Positions 1 to 6,053 of a stretch of 7,468 bases of DNA are shown piece by piece. Origin of the DNA: Planctomycetaceae bacterium (GTDB taxonomy: Bacteria; Planctomycetota; Planctomycetia; Pirellulales; Pirellulaceae). Position numbers and translations under genes: made by a program. Location: contig REEF01000515.1 in assembly GCA_007695205.1 (NCBI GenBank), forward strand, positions 1-7,468. Direction: 5' to 3'. The notes under the pieces were generated by a model. That model ran no database searches. It had not been told where the DNA came from and saw nothing but the letters and a program-made list of their open reading frames with translations. The stretch's first letter is position 1, and each line of letters starts with the position of its first letter.

Positions 1-472
1 CCGCAGCCACGCCCGGCACATCGGCCACCCACAAGCCATTTTCCCCTGGCCGGAACCCGGTTATCTTCCGCCCGCCGCTGAAGACGGGCTTCGCCCCCGG
101 CGCGGCTTCGTAACGCACCGGCGCCTCGGCCGTCCCGCCGTCCTCGGGCGCGAGGACGAGCGGGTCGGTCAGGGTGTAGCGCCCGTCGGCGACGACGATG
201 CGGGCGGGCTCGGCGGGGGGCCGGCCGCCGCGGGCCTTGCGCAGGGCGTCGCGCGCCCCGGCGAGCGTGGCGACCGGACCGTCGGTCTTGTCCGCGTTCG
301 GCTCCGCCTGTGTCCCCGACCAGGCGTCGTCACCCCGGGGCGAGACGTGGATCACCACCTCGGCCGCAGAGACCGTCCCGGCAGCAAGCAAAGCCAGCAA
401 CGCCGAAACCATGACGCCGGCAACACAAACGCGCAAAAGGCTCTCTCCGAAAGATGATTTCCAGAGCCTCAT
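1..472 (-). CDS. Right-handed beta-helix repeat protein, secreted (N-terminal part, runs off left edge)
   Basis: An open frame of 157 codons starts at ATG 472 and runs off the window with no stop. The start is supported by AGGAA five bases upstream and by an immediate Sec-type signal peptide: a basic start (MRLWK), a hydrophobic stretch at about residues 13-31, and a likely cleavage after VSA (residue 36). The mature start reads VVIHVSPRGDDAWSGT (residues 39-54), followed by EPNADKTDGP and ATLAGARDALRKAR. This is the usual opening of secreted right-handed parallel beta-helix proteins, a fold shared by polysaccharide lyases and some glycoside hydrolases. Residues 92-133 (IVVADGRYTL, then PVRYEA, then PVFSGG) fit the first helical coils. 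The catalytic part lies outside the window, so the activity is unknown. It lies 73 bases downstream of the broken gene at 924-546 and is visibly more GC-rich than the other genes. Confidence 0.85.
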   Translation of the reverse strand, partial: MRLWKSSFGESLLRVCVAGVMVSALLALLAAGTVSAAEVVIHVSPRGDDAWSGTQAEPNADKTDGPVATLAGARDALRKARGGRPPAEPARIVVADGRYTLTDPLVLAPEDGGTAEAPVRYEAAPGAKPVFSGGRKITGFRPGENGLWVADVPGVAA

Positions 473-545
473 GCGATTTCCTGACTGATTGATACGGGAG
501 TTGACGGATGGGGAACGTGATGCTTGTTTCACGATCTTGGTCCTT

Positions 546-924
546 TCATGATTTCAGTTCTGTGGTGGTAACTGTTTCGATTTTCTTCAGCGACGGTTCG
601 GTCGAAGAGAGCAGGTCGCCGGCGGCGAACGCGGTCAGCGATTCCCACTTGTCGACACCCCCAATGGGCTAGAATCGGGTTATTACTGAAGCTGATCAGG
701 CCGGAGAGGTCGGTTGTAATCGCGAACTCGCCGTTGCCGACCTGCAGGTCTGACGACGAGGTGACCCTGATATTGTGCCGGGTCACCACGGCTTGCCGGT
801 CGATGGCCATGCGTTCTTGCCCGACCGCGTCCGCGCCATGCGCCATGGACACCGCTGCGGCCAGAAGACCGCACAACACCAGACTCATCATCATCATTGC
901 TCTCCTTTTTCTTATGCTCATCAT
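546..924 (-). pseudogene. Remnant of a large glycosidase-like gene, frameshifted and internally shortened
   Basis: From ATG 924 the frame encodes a signal peptide (SLVLCGLLAAAVSMAHGADA, residues 14-33) and then a recognisable N-terminal block: DRQAVVTRHN (42-51), LQVGNGEFAI (60-69), TDLSGL (71-76) and NPILAHWG (82-89). From memory, blocks like VTRHN...VGNGEFAF...D.TGLQTF...HWGWH open uncharacterised six-hairpin-glycosidase-like proteins of several hundred residues. After HWG, at a run of five G (658-662), the open frame turns arginine-rich and unlike coding sequence, ending at 529. Skipping one base there gives a clean coding-like tail beginning GVDKWESLTAFAAGDLL and ending TTTELKS with TGA at 548-546. 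In that tail frame a TAG at 671-669 blocks reading from upstream. Even repaired, the product is only about 125 residues, so most of the gene body is probably deleted. A genuine small secreted protein with a sequencing error is the alternative. The family assignment is tentative; the frame change is seen directly. Confidence 0.6.
886..897 (-). promoter_or_regulatory. (ATG)4 run with its own ribosome-binding site
   Basis: Inside the first codons of the remnant gene, four ATG codons in a row (codons 10-13) follow AAAAAGGAGAGCA. That is a strong Shine-Dalgarno sequence, so initiation here is at least as plausible as at ATG 924. Starting here would place the signal peptide hydrophobic core directly after the start and would drop the basic segment SIRKRRA. 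The upstream ATG-ATG pair at 924-919 has its own CGAAAGGAG. Confidence 0.5.
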
Positions 925-945
925 GTTGGCTCCTTTCGATTATGG
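917..945 (-). repeat. Initiation-region repeat L3, copy before the remnant gene
   Basis: These 29 bases (CCATAATCGAAAGGAGC, then CAACATGATGAG) match the segment before the sialidase-like gene at 4199 in all but one position. The repeat includes a strong Shine-Dalgarno sequence and the first two ATG codons. Downstream of it the two coding sequences are unrelated. Here its CCATAA also supplies the last codon and stop of the upstream sulfatase. Confidence 0.85.
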
Positions 946-2541
946 CTTGGCGTTGGGATCGTAGGCGGGGTTCTTCTCGGTGGGTATTGGCGCCTTGATG
1001 TCGGCTATCCATTTCAGCAGATCGTCGAGCAGTTCATCGCGCTTCGCCGTGTTCTCCAACGCCAGGTTCTTGTGCTCTCCGATGTCGTCCTTGAGATTGT
1101 ACAGCTCGACCGCGTTGTTGGTGGCGAGCGCGGCGCGTCCCCCGTCAAGCGCCCATTCCTCATGGTGGAGGTGAAGCTTCCAGTCGCCTTTGCGGATGAC
1201 GCTGATCGGTCGGCTGCCAAAAACAGGGTCGCGGGCGCGATTCGGATTATCTATATATCCTGGGAAATGCCAGAAAATAGACGCCCGGTTCAGGCCGCCG
1301 TCGGGCTGCTTCAGAGCCGGCAGCAGACTGACGCCGTCAAGCTGCGTCCCGGTCGGCACCGGCACGCCGGCCGCGGCCAGGAAGGTCGGATAGAAATCCA
1401 CCTGTGAGACGGGCGTGGAACACGTCGCGCCCGCTTGCGTCACCCCTGGCCATCGAACGATCAACGGAACACGAATTCCCCCTTCATAAAAGGCGCCTTT
1501 GCGCCCGCTCAGGGGTACCGGGTCAAGGCTCTGGTCCCGAGAGGCGCCATTGTCTGACGTGAACACGACCAGCGTATTGTCCTCCAACTCGAGTTCCCGC
1601 AATTTGCCCAATAGTTTGCCAACGCTGTCGTCAAAGTCGTATGTATTGGCTATGTATAAATCGCTTATATTGGCGGCTTTGCCCCGTTCAGCCACAAGCT
1701 GACGGCTTTCCGGCCTGGCGTTTCTGGCGCCTGCATGGATGGCATAGTGAGCCAAGTAGACGAAGAAGGGGCGATTGCGGTTGGATGCCATGAATTCGAC
1801 CGCCTTGTCAGTCATCGTATAGACACCACTCGGATCGTTTGGTGGCCCCTTACGGTCGGTGAGGCTTTCCCAACCTGCTACACCCTCCCCTTTTAAAGCC
1901 CCTCCCCCCGTTGAATCACTGAACGCATGATACGCAACGTCGAATCCCTGTCCTGATGGGTGTGTTCCAGGGTCGCGGCTAGCAACATGCCACTTGCCGA
2001 AATGCGCAGTGGCATAGCCCGCCTCCTTCAGGGCCTCGGCCATCGTCACAAAGGACGCTTCGAGGTGCCTTTTGGTGGGTATGGGCACTAAACGCTGGTG
2101 GTTCTTTGGCCCGCGATCCGTGCCATTGCCCAGGAGACCGTGGCGAGCGGTATATCCGCCCGAAAGGATAGAGGCCCGACTGGGTGCACAGTTGGCACCA
2201 CAAGAATAGGAGTTCGAAAACACCACGCCCTCCCGTGCCAACCGGTCGATATTCGGCGTCAAAAAGCGACCATCGCTCTGATAGCCAACATCGCCCCAGC
2301 CGAGATCGTCGGCGTAGATCAGAAGGATGTTCGGCTTGCGAAGCGTTCCGGTTTCCTGTCCAATGGCGAACGTTGCCAGCACGGCGGTGGCCAGTGCCAA
2401 GGCGCCGGCGGTCTTCACTCTCCACCGGCGATTGATTGTGGATGGTGTGCTCATCTTAGCACCTTTCGTTTTCCTGGTTCTGGCAGGGGGTGTTAAACTC
2501 ATTCTTACCTCACTCGTTTTCGTGCATGGGTTGGTCTGCAT
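940..2541 (-). CDS. Type I (formylglycine) sulfatase S1, exported, with unusual N-terminal extension
   Basis: This protein hydrolyses a sulfate ester, probably on a polysaccharide. Numbering from the internal Met at 2454 (504 residues), the sulfatase landmarks are: metal-binding YADDLG (D49, D50); CAPSRASILSGG, with C89 as the formylglycine precursor; GKWH (K154, H156); HYAIH (H236, H240); TSDNG (D301, N302); and GRKGAFYEGGIRVP (K319). All expected active-site residues are present. It is a paralogue of the sulfatase at 5764-4247, with 66 of the last 67 residues identical. The start is uncertain. ATG 2541 has AGGAG at the best spacing; ATG 2502 has GAGG; ATG 2454 matches the paralogue start but its site reads AAAGGTG instead of AAAGGAG. 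Starting at 2541 adds 29 basic residues. The signal at 2454 keeps RR, but the Tat motif reads RRWRVK rather than RRDFLK, so export may use Sec. The next gene starts 15 bases after the stop. Confidence 0.93.
   Translation of the reverse strand: MQTNPCTKTSEVRMSLTPPARTRKTKGAKMSTPSTINRRWRVKTAGALALATAVLATFAIGQETGTLRKPNILLIYADDLGWGDVGYQSDGRFLTPNIDRLAREGVVFSNSYSCGANCAPSRASILSGGYTARHGLLGNGTDRGPKNHQRLVPIPTKRHLEASFVTMAEALKEAGYATAHFGKWHVASRDPGTHPSGQGFDVAYHAFSDSTGGGALKGEGVAGWESLTDRKGPPNDPSGVYTMTDKAVEFMASNRNRPFFVYLAHYAIHAGARNARPESRQLVAERGKAANISDLYIANTYDFDDSVGKLLGKLRELELEDNTLVVFTSDNGASRDQSLDPVPLSGRKGAFYEGGIRVPLIVRWPGVTQAGATCSTPVSQVDFYPTFLAAAGVPVPTGTQLDGVSLLPALKQPDGGLNRASIFWHFPGYIDNPNRARDPVFGSRPISVIRKGDWKLHLHHEEWALDGGRAALATNNAVELYNLKDDIGEHKNLALENTAKRDELLDDLLKWIADIKAPIPTEKNPAYDPNAKP
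2455..2480 (-). repeat. Initiation-region repeat L2, copy before the S1 internal start
   Basis: The 26 bases before ATG 2454 match those before ATG 5764 in all but five positions. The key change is CGAAAGGTG here against CGAAAGGAG there, which weakens the core Shine-Dalgarno sequence, although AGGTG can still pair with the 16S rRNA tail. Here the segment is also translated in frame if initiation occurs at 2541. Confidence 0.8.
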
Positions 2542-2558
2542 GTCGTGCGCTCCTGTGT
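2511..2558 (-). repeat. Initiation-region repeat L1, copy before S1
   Basis: This 48-base segment contains ACACAGGAG, an eight-base spacer and an ATG followed by codons for MQTNPCTKTS. It matches 41 of 48 positions, by eye and without gaps, with 7412-7459, which begins the sialidase-like gene A (MQNMPCTKMS). Downstream the two genes are unrelated. This copy is in frame with the sulfatase and sits 47 bases after the stop of the preceding gene. Confidence 0.85.
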
Positions 2559-2588
2559 TGTCGTTATCCCGTACACGCTCAAGCCACG

Positions 2589-4199
2589 TTACGGCCAGAA
2601 AAGCGGCACAGCCCATCCGTCGATGGTGATGGTATCGCCTTCCGCGCAAGATTTCTGATAGAGCGTACAGAAGTTTCGCTGGTTGCGGATTTCGAAAAGT
2701 CGCGTTTCGGGCAGTTGCACCTTCTCGAAGCCTTGGTCTATAAGCGACTTGGACTGGCTGTGGATGTTGTTCTCCGGTGCGGGCGTGAGCAGGTAGACCA
2801 TCCCGCCGCGAACGCAACGCAACGTCTTCTTGCCGAAGATCGGCATGCGGAGAAAATGAGCGCCTTTCAGTACGTCGGGCATCTCGTCGATAGTATAGCG
2901 TCGATCAGTGAACACCAAGGCACCAAGCTCGAAGGCCGCGGACTCAAAGCCCTCGCCGGCAAGCGCGCCCGCTGGCGTCTTGACGAGCGGTACGCCGTCG
3001 GAGTTGGCGTTCACCGCTACAGGCCTCCTGGGCGCTTCGCCGACGAAGGTAGCCTTGCTGACGAGCTGGCGCAGGCGCACCGCCTCGGAGACCGGTTTGC
3101 CCGCTGCGGCGTCTTCCTCGCGGAAGGCAGCAAAGAGAATTTCTTTTGCGCCGTGGCGCTCGCGGTCATAGGTGATGTAGATCGTGCCGTCGGCGGCCTG
3201 CTGGCCATCGGGATAGGTGACGAAGCGGCGATCATCAAGCAAGAGCCCCCCGCCCCAGGTCTTGCCGTCGTCGGTCGAGACATAAGCCATTATACGCGAG
3301 CGTTCTGCCATGGTAGTGATGGTGATCGCCGGGTCGTGCGTAACATGCAAGAGGTTGCCGGAAGCGAGCCGCGTGGTGAAAAAACGTGTAGCATGATTAA
3401 GGGGTTGAGGAATCGCGGAGGGCGTGACTTCAGGCCAGTTCCTGCCGCGATCGGTGGAGATGCTTTCACCAATGCCGTACCGCGTGCGGACAAGCAGCCA
3501 GAGCGAGCCGTCCTTACGTTCGATGAACATGTGTTCGTCGAATTGTCGATCCCCCCTTGGCACGTTCGCCGCGCCGCGGATGGTCCAGGTCCTGCCCCGA
3601 TCCTCCGACACGACCATCTTCGAACTGAACTCGCGACCCCAGGTCGAGACGGGCAGCACCCACTCGCCGGTGGAGAGCACGAGCGGCTTGCACATCATGA
3701 TACCGTCGGTGACGCGCACGGGCGGTCCCCACTTGGGGTTTTCGGCCTCGGGCTCTGCGGTCTCCATAATCCACACCCCGGCGACCGCTCCATCCATTCC
3801 GAAAGCCTGTGCCCAGAAGAGGCGCAGCTTACCGTCGGGGCCCATCCAGATTTCAGGATCGAAGGCGCGGACTCCCCCATCGCCGTCGGGATCTATAGTG
3901 AGCACCTCTTTCCAGATCCTGCCGTTATCGCCACTGGTGGCGAGGACGACGTAGTTGCCATGGTCTTCACCGCCAAACTCGCTCGCATACCAAGTGACCC
4001 AGAGGCGGCCGCCCGGCGAAACGGCCATACTGGAGATACCCTGGAAGCGGCGGTTGGTGGGGGCATGCCTGGCCAGCGGCGGCCCTACATGCTGCGGCGG
4101 CGCGAGAAAGGCCAGCACAGGCTCTGGCGCTTCCTCGCCACATACTATGGCTACGGCTCCGGCCAGAAACGCGCAGATTGCGAGATTCGTTCTCATCAT
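2589..4199 (-). CDS. Sialidase-like Asp-box beta-propeller protein with extra C-terminal domain, secreted
   Basis: The 536-residue product has a short Sec signal (hydrophobic residues 5-20, MRTNLAICAFLAGAVAIVC) and then a BNR/sialidase-type six-bladed propeller. Four Asp boxes are visible: SGDNGRIW (89-96), SEDRGRTW (198-205), STDRGRNW (248-255) and STDDGKTW (308-315). Other marks are NRRFQGISSMAV (49-60), GEDHGNYVVLATSG, FDEHMFIERKDGSLW (220-234) and YPDGQQ (329-334). These are typical of a sialidase-like group common beside sulfatases in PVC bacteria. Residues about 375-536 form a separate domain that I cannot name, with FTDRRYTIDEMPDVLKG (430-446), CVRGGMVYLLT and a C-terminal WAVPLFWP. 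True sialidase activity is not shown, and another exo-glycosidase or lyase role is possible. The start at 4199 has CGAAAGGAG five bases upstream; a second ATG follows at once. It lies 47 bases after S2 and is unrelated in its start to gene A. Confidence 0.92.
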   Translation of the reverse strand: MMRTNLAICAFLAGAVAIVCGEEAPEPVLAFLAPPQHVGPPLARHAPTNRRFQGISSMAVSPGGRLWVTWYASEFGGEDHGNYVVLATSGDNGRIWKEVLTIDPDGDGGVRAFDPEIWMGPDGKLRLFWAQAFGMDGAVAGVWIMETAEPEAENPKWGPPVRVTDGIMMCKPLVLSTGEWVLPVSTWGREFSSKMVVSEDRGRTWTIRGAANVPRGDRQFDEHMFIERKDGSLWLLVRTRYGIGESISTDRGRNWPEVTPSAIPQPLNHATRFFTTRLASGNLLHVTHDPAITITTMAERSRIMAYVSTDDGKTWGGGLLLDDRRFVTYPDGQQAADGTIYITYDRERHGAKEILFAAFREEDAAAGKPVSEAVRLRQLVSKATFVGEAPRRPVAVNANSDGVPLVKTPAGALAGEGFESAAFELGALVFTDRRYTIDEMPDVLKGAHFLRMPIFGKKTLRCVRGGMVYLLTPAPENNIHSQSKSLIDQGFEKVQLPETRLFEIRNQRNFCTLYQKSCAEGDTITIDGWAVPLFWP

Positions 4200-4220
4200 G
4201 TTAGCTCCTTTCGATTATGG
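4192..4220 (-). repeat. Initiation-region repeat L3, copy before the 4199 gene
   Basis: This segment matches 917-945 in 28 of 29 positions and ends in ATGATGAG. Here it is separated from the upstream sulfatase stop by an extra 32 bases compared with the other copy. Confidence 0.85.
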
Positions 4221-4252
4221 TTTTCATCTATTTCGCAATTCTCTATTTATGG
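4215..4252 (-). other. 32-base indel between CCATAA direct repeats at the S2/D junction
   Basis: After the S2 codons ending AAGCCATAA comes an AT-rich stretch (starting ATAGAGAATTGCG) and then a second CCATAA that begins repeat L3. At the equivalent S1/F junction only one CCATAA exists, which serves both as the sulfatase end and the L3 start. The two junctions differ by exactly 32 bases (gaps of 47 and 15). That is what slippage or recombination between 6-base direct repeats would give. Confidence 0.7.
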
Positions 4253-5764
4253 CTTGGCGTTGGGATCGTAGGCGGGGTTCTTCTCGGTGGGCATTGGCGC
4301 CTTGATGTCGGCTATCCATTTCAGCAGATCGTCAAGCAACTCATCGCGCTTGGCCGTGTTCTCCAGCGCCAGGTTCTTGTGCTCGCCGATATCGTCCTTG
4401 AGATTGTACAGCTCGACCGCGTTGTTGGTGGCGAGAGCGGCGCGTCCCCCGTCAAGCTGCCATTCCTCGTGGTAGAGGAGAAGTTTCCAGTCGCCTTTGC
4501 GGATGACGCTGACAGGGCGGACGCCGAAAACAGGGTCGCGGAGGCGCACCGCCGGATTTTTGACTGACGGCACATAACACGGATAATGCCAGAAGATAGA
4601 CGTCCGGTCCAGTCCGCTACCGGGCTGCTCCAGGACTGGTAACAGACTTAAGCCGTCAAGTTGCGTCCCGGCCGGCACCGGCGCGCCGGCCGCGGCCAGG
4701 AAGGTCGGATAAAGATCCACCTGCGTGACAGGGACGGCGGATGTCGCACCGGCTTTTGCCACTCCCGGCCATCGGACGATAAACGGCACGCGAATCCCTC
4801 CCTCATAAAGGGATTGTTTAATCCCGCGCAGGGGTGGCTGGCCATTGGGCCGGTGTGCGCCATTGTCAGAGGTGAACACCACCAGCGTATTCTTCTCCAG
4901 CTCGAGTTCCCGCAGTTTGGCCAGAAGTTTTCCGATGCTTTCGTCAAAATCGTACGTATTGGCCATGTATACATCGTTTACATTGGCCCCTTTGGCTCGT
5001 TCTGCCACAAGCTGACGGCTTTCCGGCCTGGCGTTTCTGGCACCTGGATGGATGGCATAGTGGGCCAGGTAGACGAAGAACGGACGATTACGGTTGGACG
5101 CCATGAATTCGACCGCCTTGTCAGTCAGCGTAAAGACACCACTCGGATCGTTTGGTGGCCCCTTCCTGTCTCTGGTGCTCTCCCAACCTGCCACCCCTTC
5201 CCCTTTTATATTTCCCTGCGGCTCATCAAACGCATGATAGGCAACGTCGAAGCCCTGTTCTAATGGAAATGATCCGGGCGGGGTAGCGACTTGATACTTG
5301 CCGAAATGCCCGGTGGCATAGCCCGCGCCCTTCAATGCCTCGGCCACCGTGACGATGGACGGATCGAGATGGTTTTGGCTCTTCACTTGCACCAGGCGCA
5401 TTAGGTTATGGGGACCCCATATTCCTCCGCGGCCCTGGGAAAAGAGACCGTGGCGAGGTGTGTATCCTCCCGAGAGGATACTTGCCCGGCTGGGGCCGCA
5501 GTTGGGCGCAGCGGCATAGCCGTTCGAGAAAACCACGCCCTCACGTCCCAGTTGGTCGATCTGCGGCGTCAAGAAAAGCCCCTCGCTCTGATAGCCTACA
5601 TCGGACCAGCCGAGATCGTCGGCGTAGATCAGGATGATGTTCGGCTTGGGGAGCGCTCTGGGCTCCTGTCCAATGGCGAACGGCGCCAGCACAGCGGCGG
5701 CCAGCGCCAAGGTGCCGGCGGTTTTCAAAAAGTCCCGGCGGTTGATTGTGGATGGTGTGCTCAT
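4247..5764 (-). CDS. Type I (formylglycine) sulfatase S2, Tat-exported, with altered active-site motif
   Basis: The 505-residue product opens with a canonical twin-arginine signal (NRRDFLK, residues 8-14; hydrophobic stretch to about 32), so it should fold and bind metal before export. Sulfatase landmarks are YADDLG (D49, D50), NCGPSRASILSGG with C89 as the formylglycine precursor and R93, HYAIH (H235, H239), TSDNG (D300, N301) and GIKQSLYEGGIRVP (K316). The usual GKWH motif instead reads GKYQ: K156 is kept but Trp and His are replaced by Tyr157 and Gln158. In characterised sulfatases that His contacts the formylglycine, so turnover or specificity may differ. The start at 5764 has AAAGGAG with a good spacer and overlaps the stop of a small upstream ORF (ATGA). 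The C-terminus is nearly identical to S1, while residues 100-170 are only about half identical. The natural substrate is not predictable from this sequence. Confidence 0.95.
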   Translation of the reverse strand: MSTPSTINRRDFLKTAGTLALAAAVLAPFAIGQEPRALPKPNIILIYADDLGWSDVGYQSEGLFLTPQIDQLGREGVVFSNGYAAAPNCGPSRASILSGGYTPRHGLFSQGRGGIWGPHNLMRLVQVKSQNHLDPSIVTVAEALKGAGYATGHFGKYQVATPPGSFPLEQGFDVAYHAFDEPQGNIKGEGVAGWESTRDRKGPPNDPSGVFTLTDKAVEFMASNRNRPFFVYLAHYAIHPGARNARPESRQLVAERAKGANVNDVYMANTYDFDESIGKLLAKLRELELEKNTLVVFTSDNGAHRPNGQPPLRGIKQSLYEGGIRVPFIVRWPGVAKAGATSAVPVTQVDLYPTFLAAAGAPVPAGTQLDGLSLLPVLEQPGSGLDRTSIFWHYPCYVPSVKNPAVRLRDPVFGVRPVSVIRKGDWKLLLYHEEWQLDGGRAALATNNAVELYNLKDDIGEHKNLALENTAKRDELLDDLLKWIADIKAPMPTEKNPAYDPNAKP

Positions 5765-6012
5765 CTAAACTCCTTTCGTTGTCCTTGTTCCGTCTGAGAG
5801 CGGGCGAGATTATCGACGGGGAGTCGGTCGCGATTAAGGATGGGGTCTTCGGGTGTGAGGGGCAGTAGGCGATCATTTGGGCCGCGGCGGCCCCGACCGC
5901 GGAATGCGCTTGGATGCGCATGCCCTGGATAATGAGCATAACGCCCGTCGCCATCGCAGGAAAAGTGGATAATGTTGTGCGTAGACATATGTTTCGTCTC
6001 CGTATTGGCCAT
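5761..6012 (-). CDS. Small hypothetical ORF, translationally coupled to sulfatase S2
   Basis: An 83-codon ORF fills most of the 289-base gap between the sialidase-like gene A and S2. Its ATG at 6012 is preceded by AAGGA with a five-base spacer, and its TGA overlaps the S2 ATG as ATGA, an arrangement typical of coupled translation. The product has no signal peptide or membrane segment. It is rich in His and Arg (HYPGHAH at 27-33; RGRGRRG at 38-44) and ends in a polar tail. I recognise no family. The codon pattern is not strongly coding-like, and a competing frame (starting at 5954) is also open. It may be a small protein, a translated leader for S2, or the remnant of a lost gene. The GC-rich hairpin at 5879-5893 lies inside it. 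Confidence 0.4.
   Translation of the reverse strand: MANTETKHMSTHNIIHFSCDGDGRYAHYPGHAHPSAFRGRGRRGPNDRLLPLTPEDPILNRDRLPVDNLARSQTEQGQRKEFR
5765..5790 (-). repeat. Initiation-region repeat L2, copy before S2
   Basis: These are the 26 bases directly before ATG 5764, with the intact CGAAAGGAG. They pair with 2455-2480 before the S1 internal start (five mismatches). They also encode the end of the small upstream ORF. Confidence 0.8.
5879..5893. other. GC-rich hairpin (6-bp stem, 3-base loop)
   Basis: GGGCCG and CGGCCC form a perfect stem around a three-base loop. No T-run follows on either strand, so it is not a typical intrinsic terminator. It lies about 115 bases before the S2 start and could be a processing or pausing element, or chance in GC-rich DNA. 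Confidence 0.35.
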
Positions 6013-6053
6013 GATAATCCTTATAGGTGTGCACAAATGTCGTATCCGCCGTC

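Noticed and set aside
516..533. Possible hairpin (CGTGA/TCACG) between the remnant and the beta-helix gene as a terminator
   Set aside because: The stem is only five pairs, the loop is eight bases and there is no T-run, so transcription probably continues into the beta-helix gene.
885..898. Simple-sequence CAT repeat as a phase-variation tract
   Set aside because: Only four units of a trinucleotide; length change would not shift the frame, so it cannot switch the gene on and off.
775..1407. Plus-strand open frame of 210 codons
   Set aside because: It spans the end of S1 and the start of the remnant gene on the opposite strand. The matching plus-strand frame opposite S2 (4217-4567) is a by-product of the sulfatase duplication.
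2542..2817. Upstream in-frame extension of the sulfatase S1 reading frame to ATG 2817
   Set aside because: It would overlap 229 bases of the 4199 propeller gene in another frame. It has no ribosome-binding site of note, encodes no sulfatase-like sequence, and a strong start exists at 2541.
4137..4199. Lipobox at the end of the 4199 gene signal peptide (AIVC)
   Set aside because: The residue before Cys is Val rather than Gly, Ala or Ser, so lipoprotein processing is unlikely.
2490..4271. Long plus-strand open frame of 593 codons
   Set aside because: It is antisense to the propeller gene at 4199-2589, which has clear Asp boxes, a signal peptide and a ribosome-binding site. The plus-strand product shows no domain or coding logic and is a shadow of GC-rich codon use.
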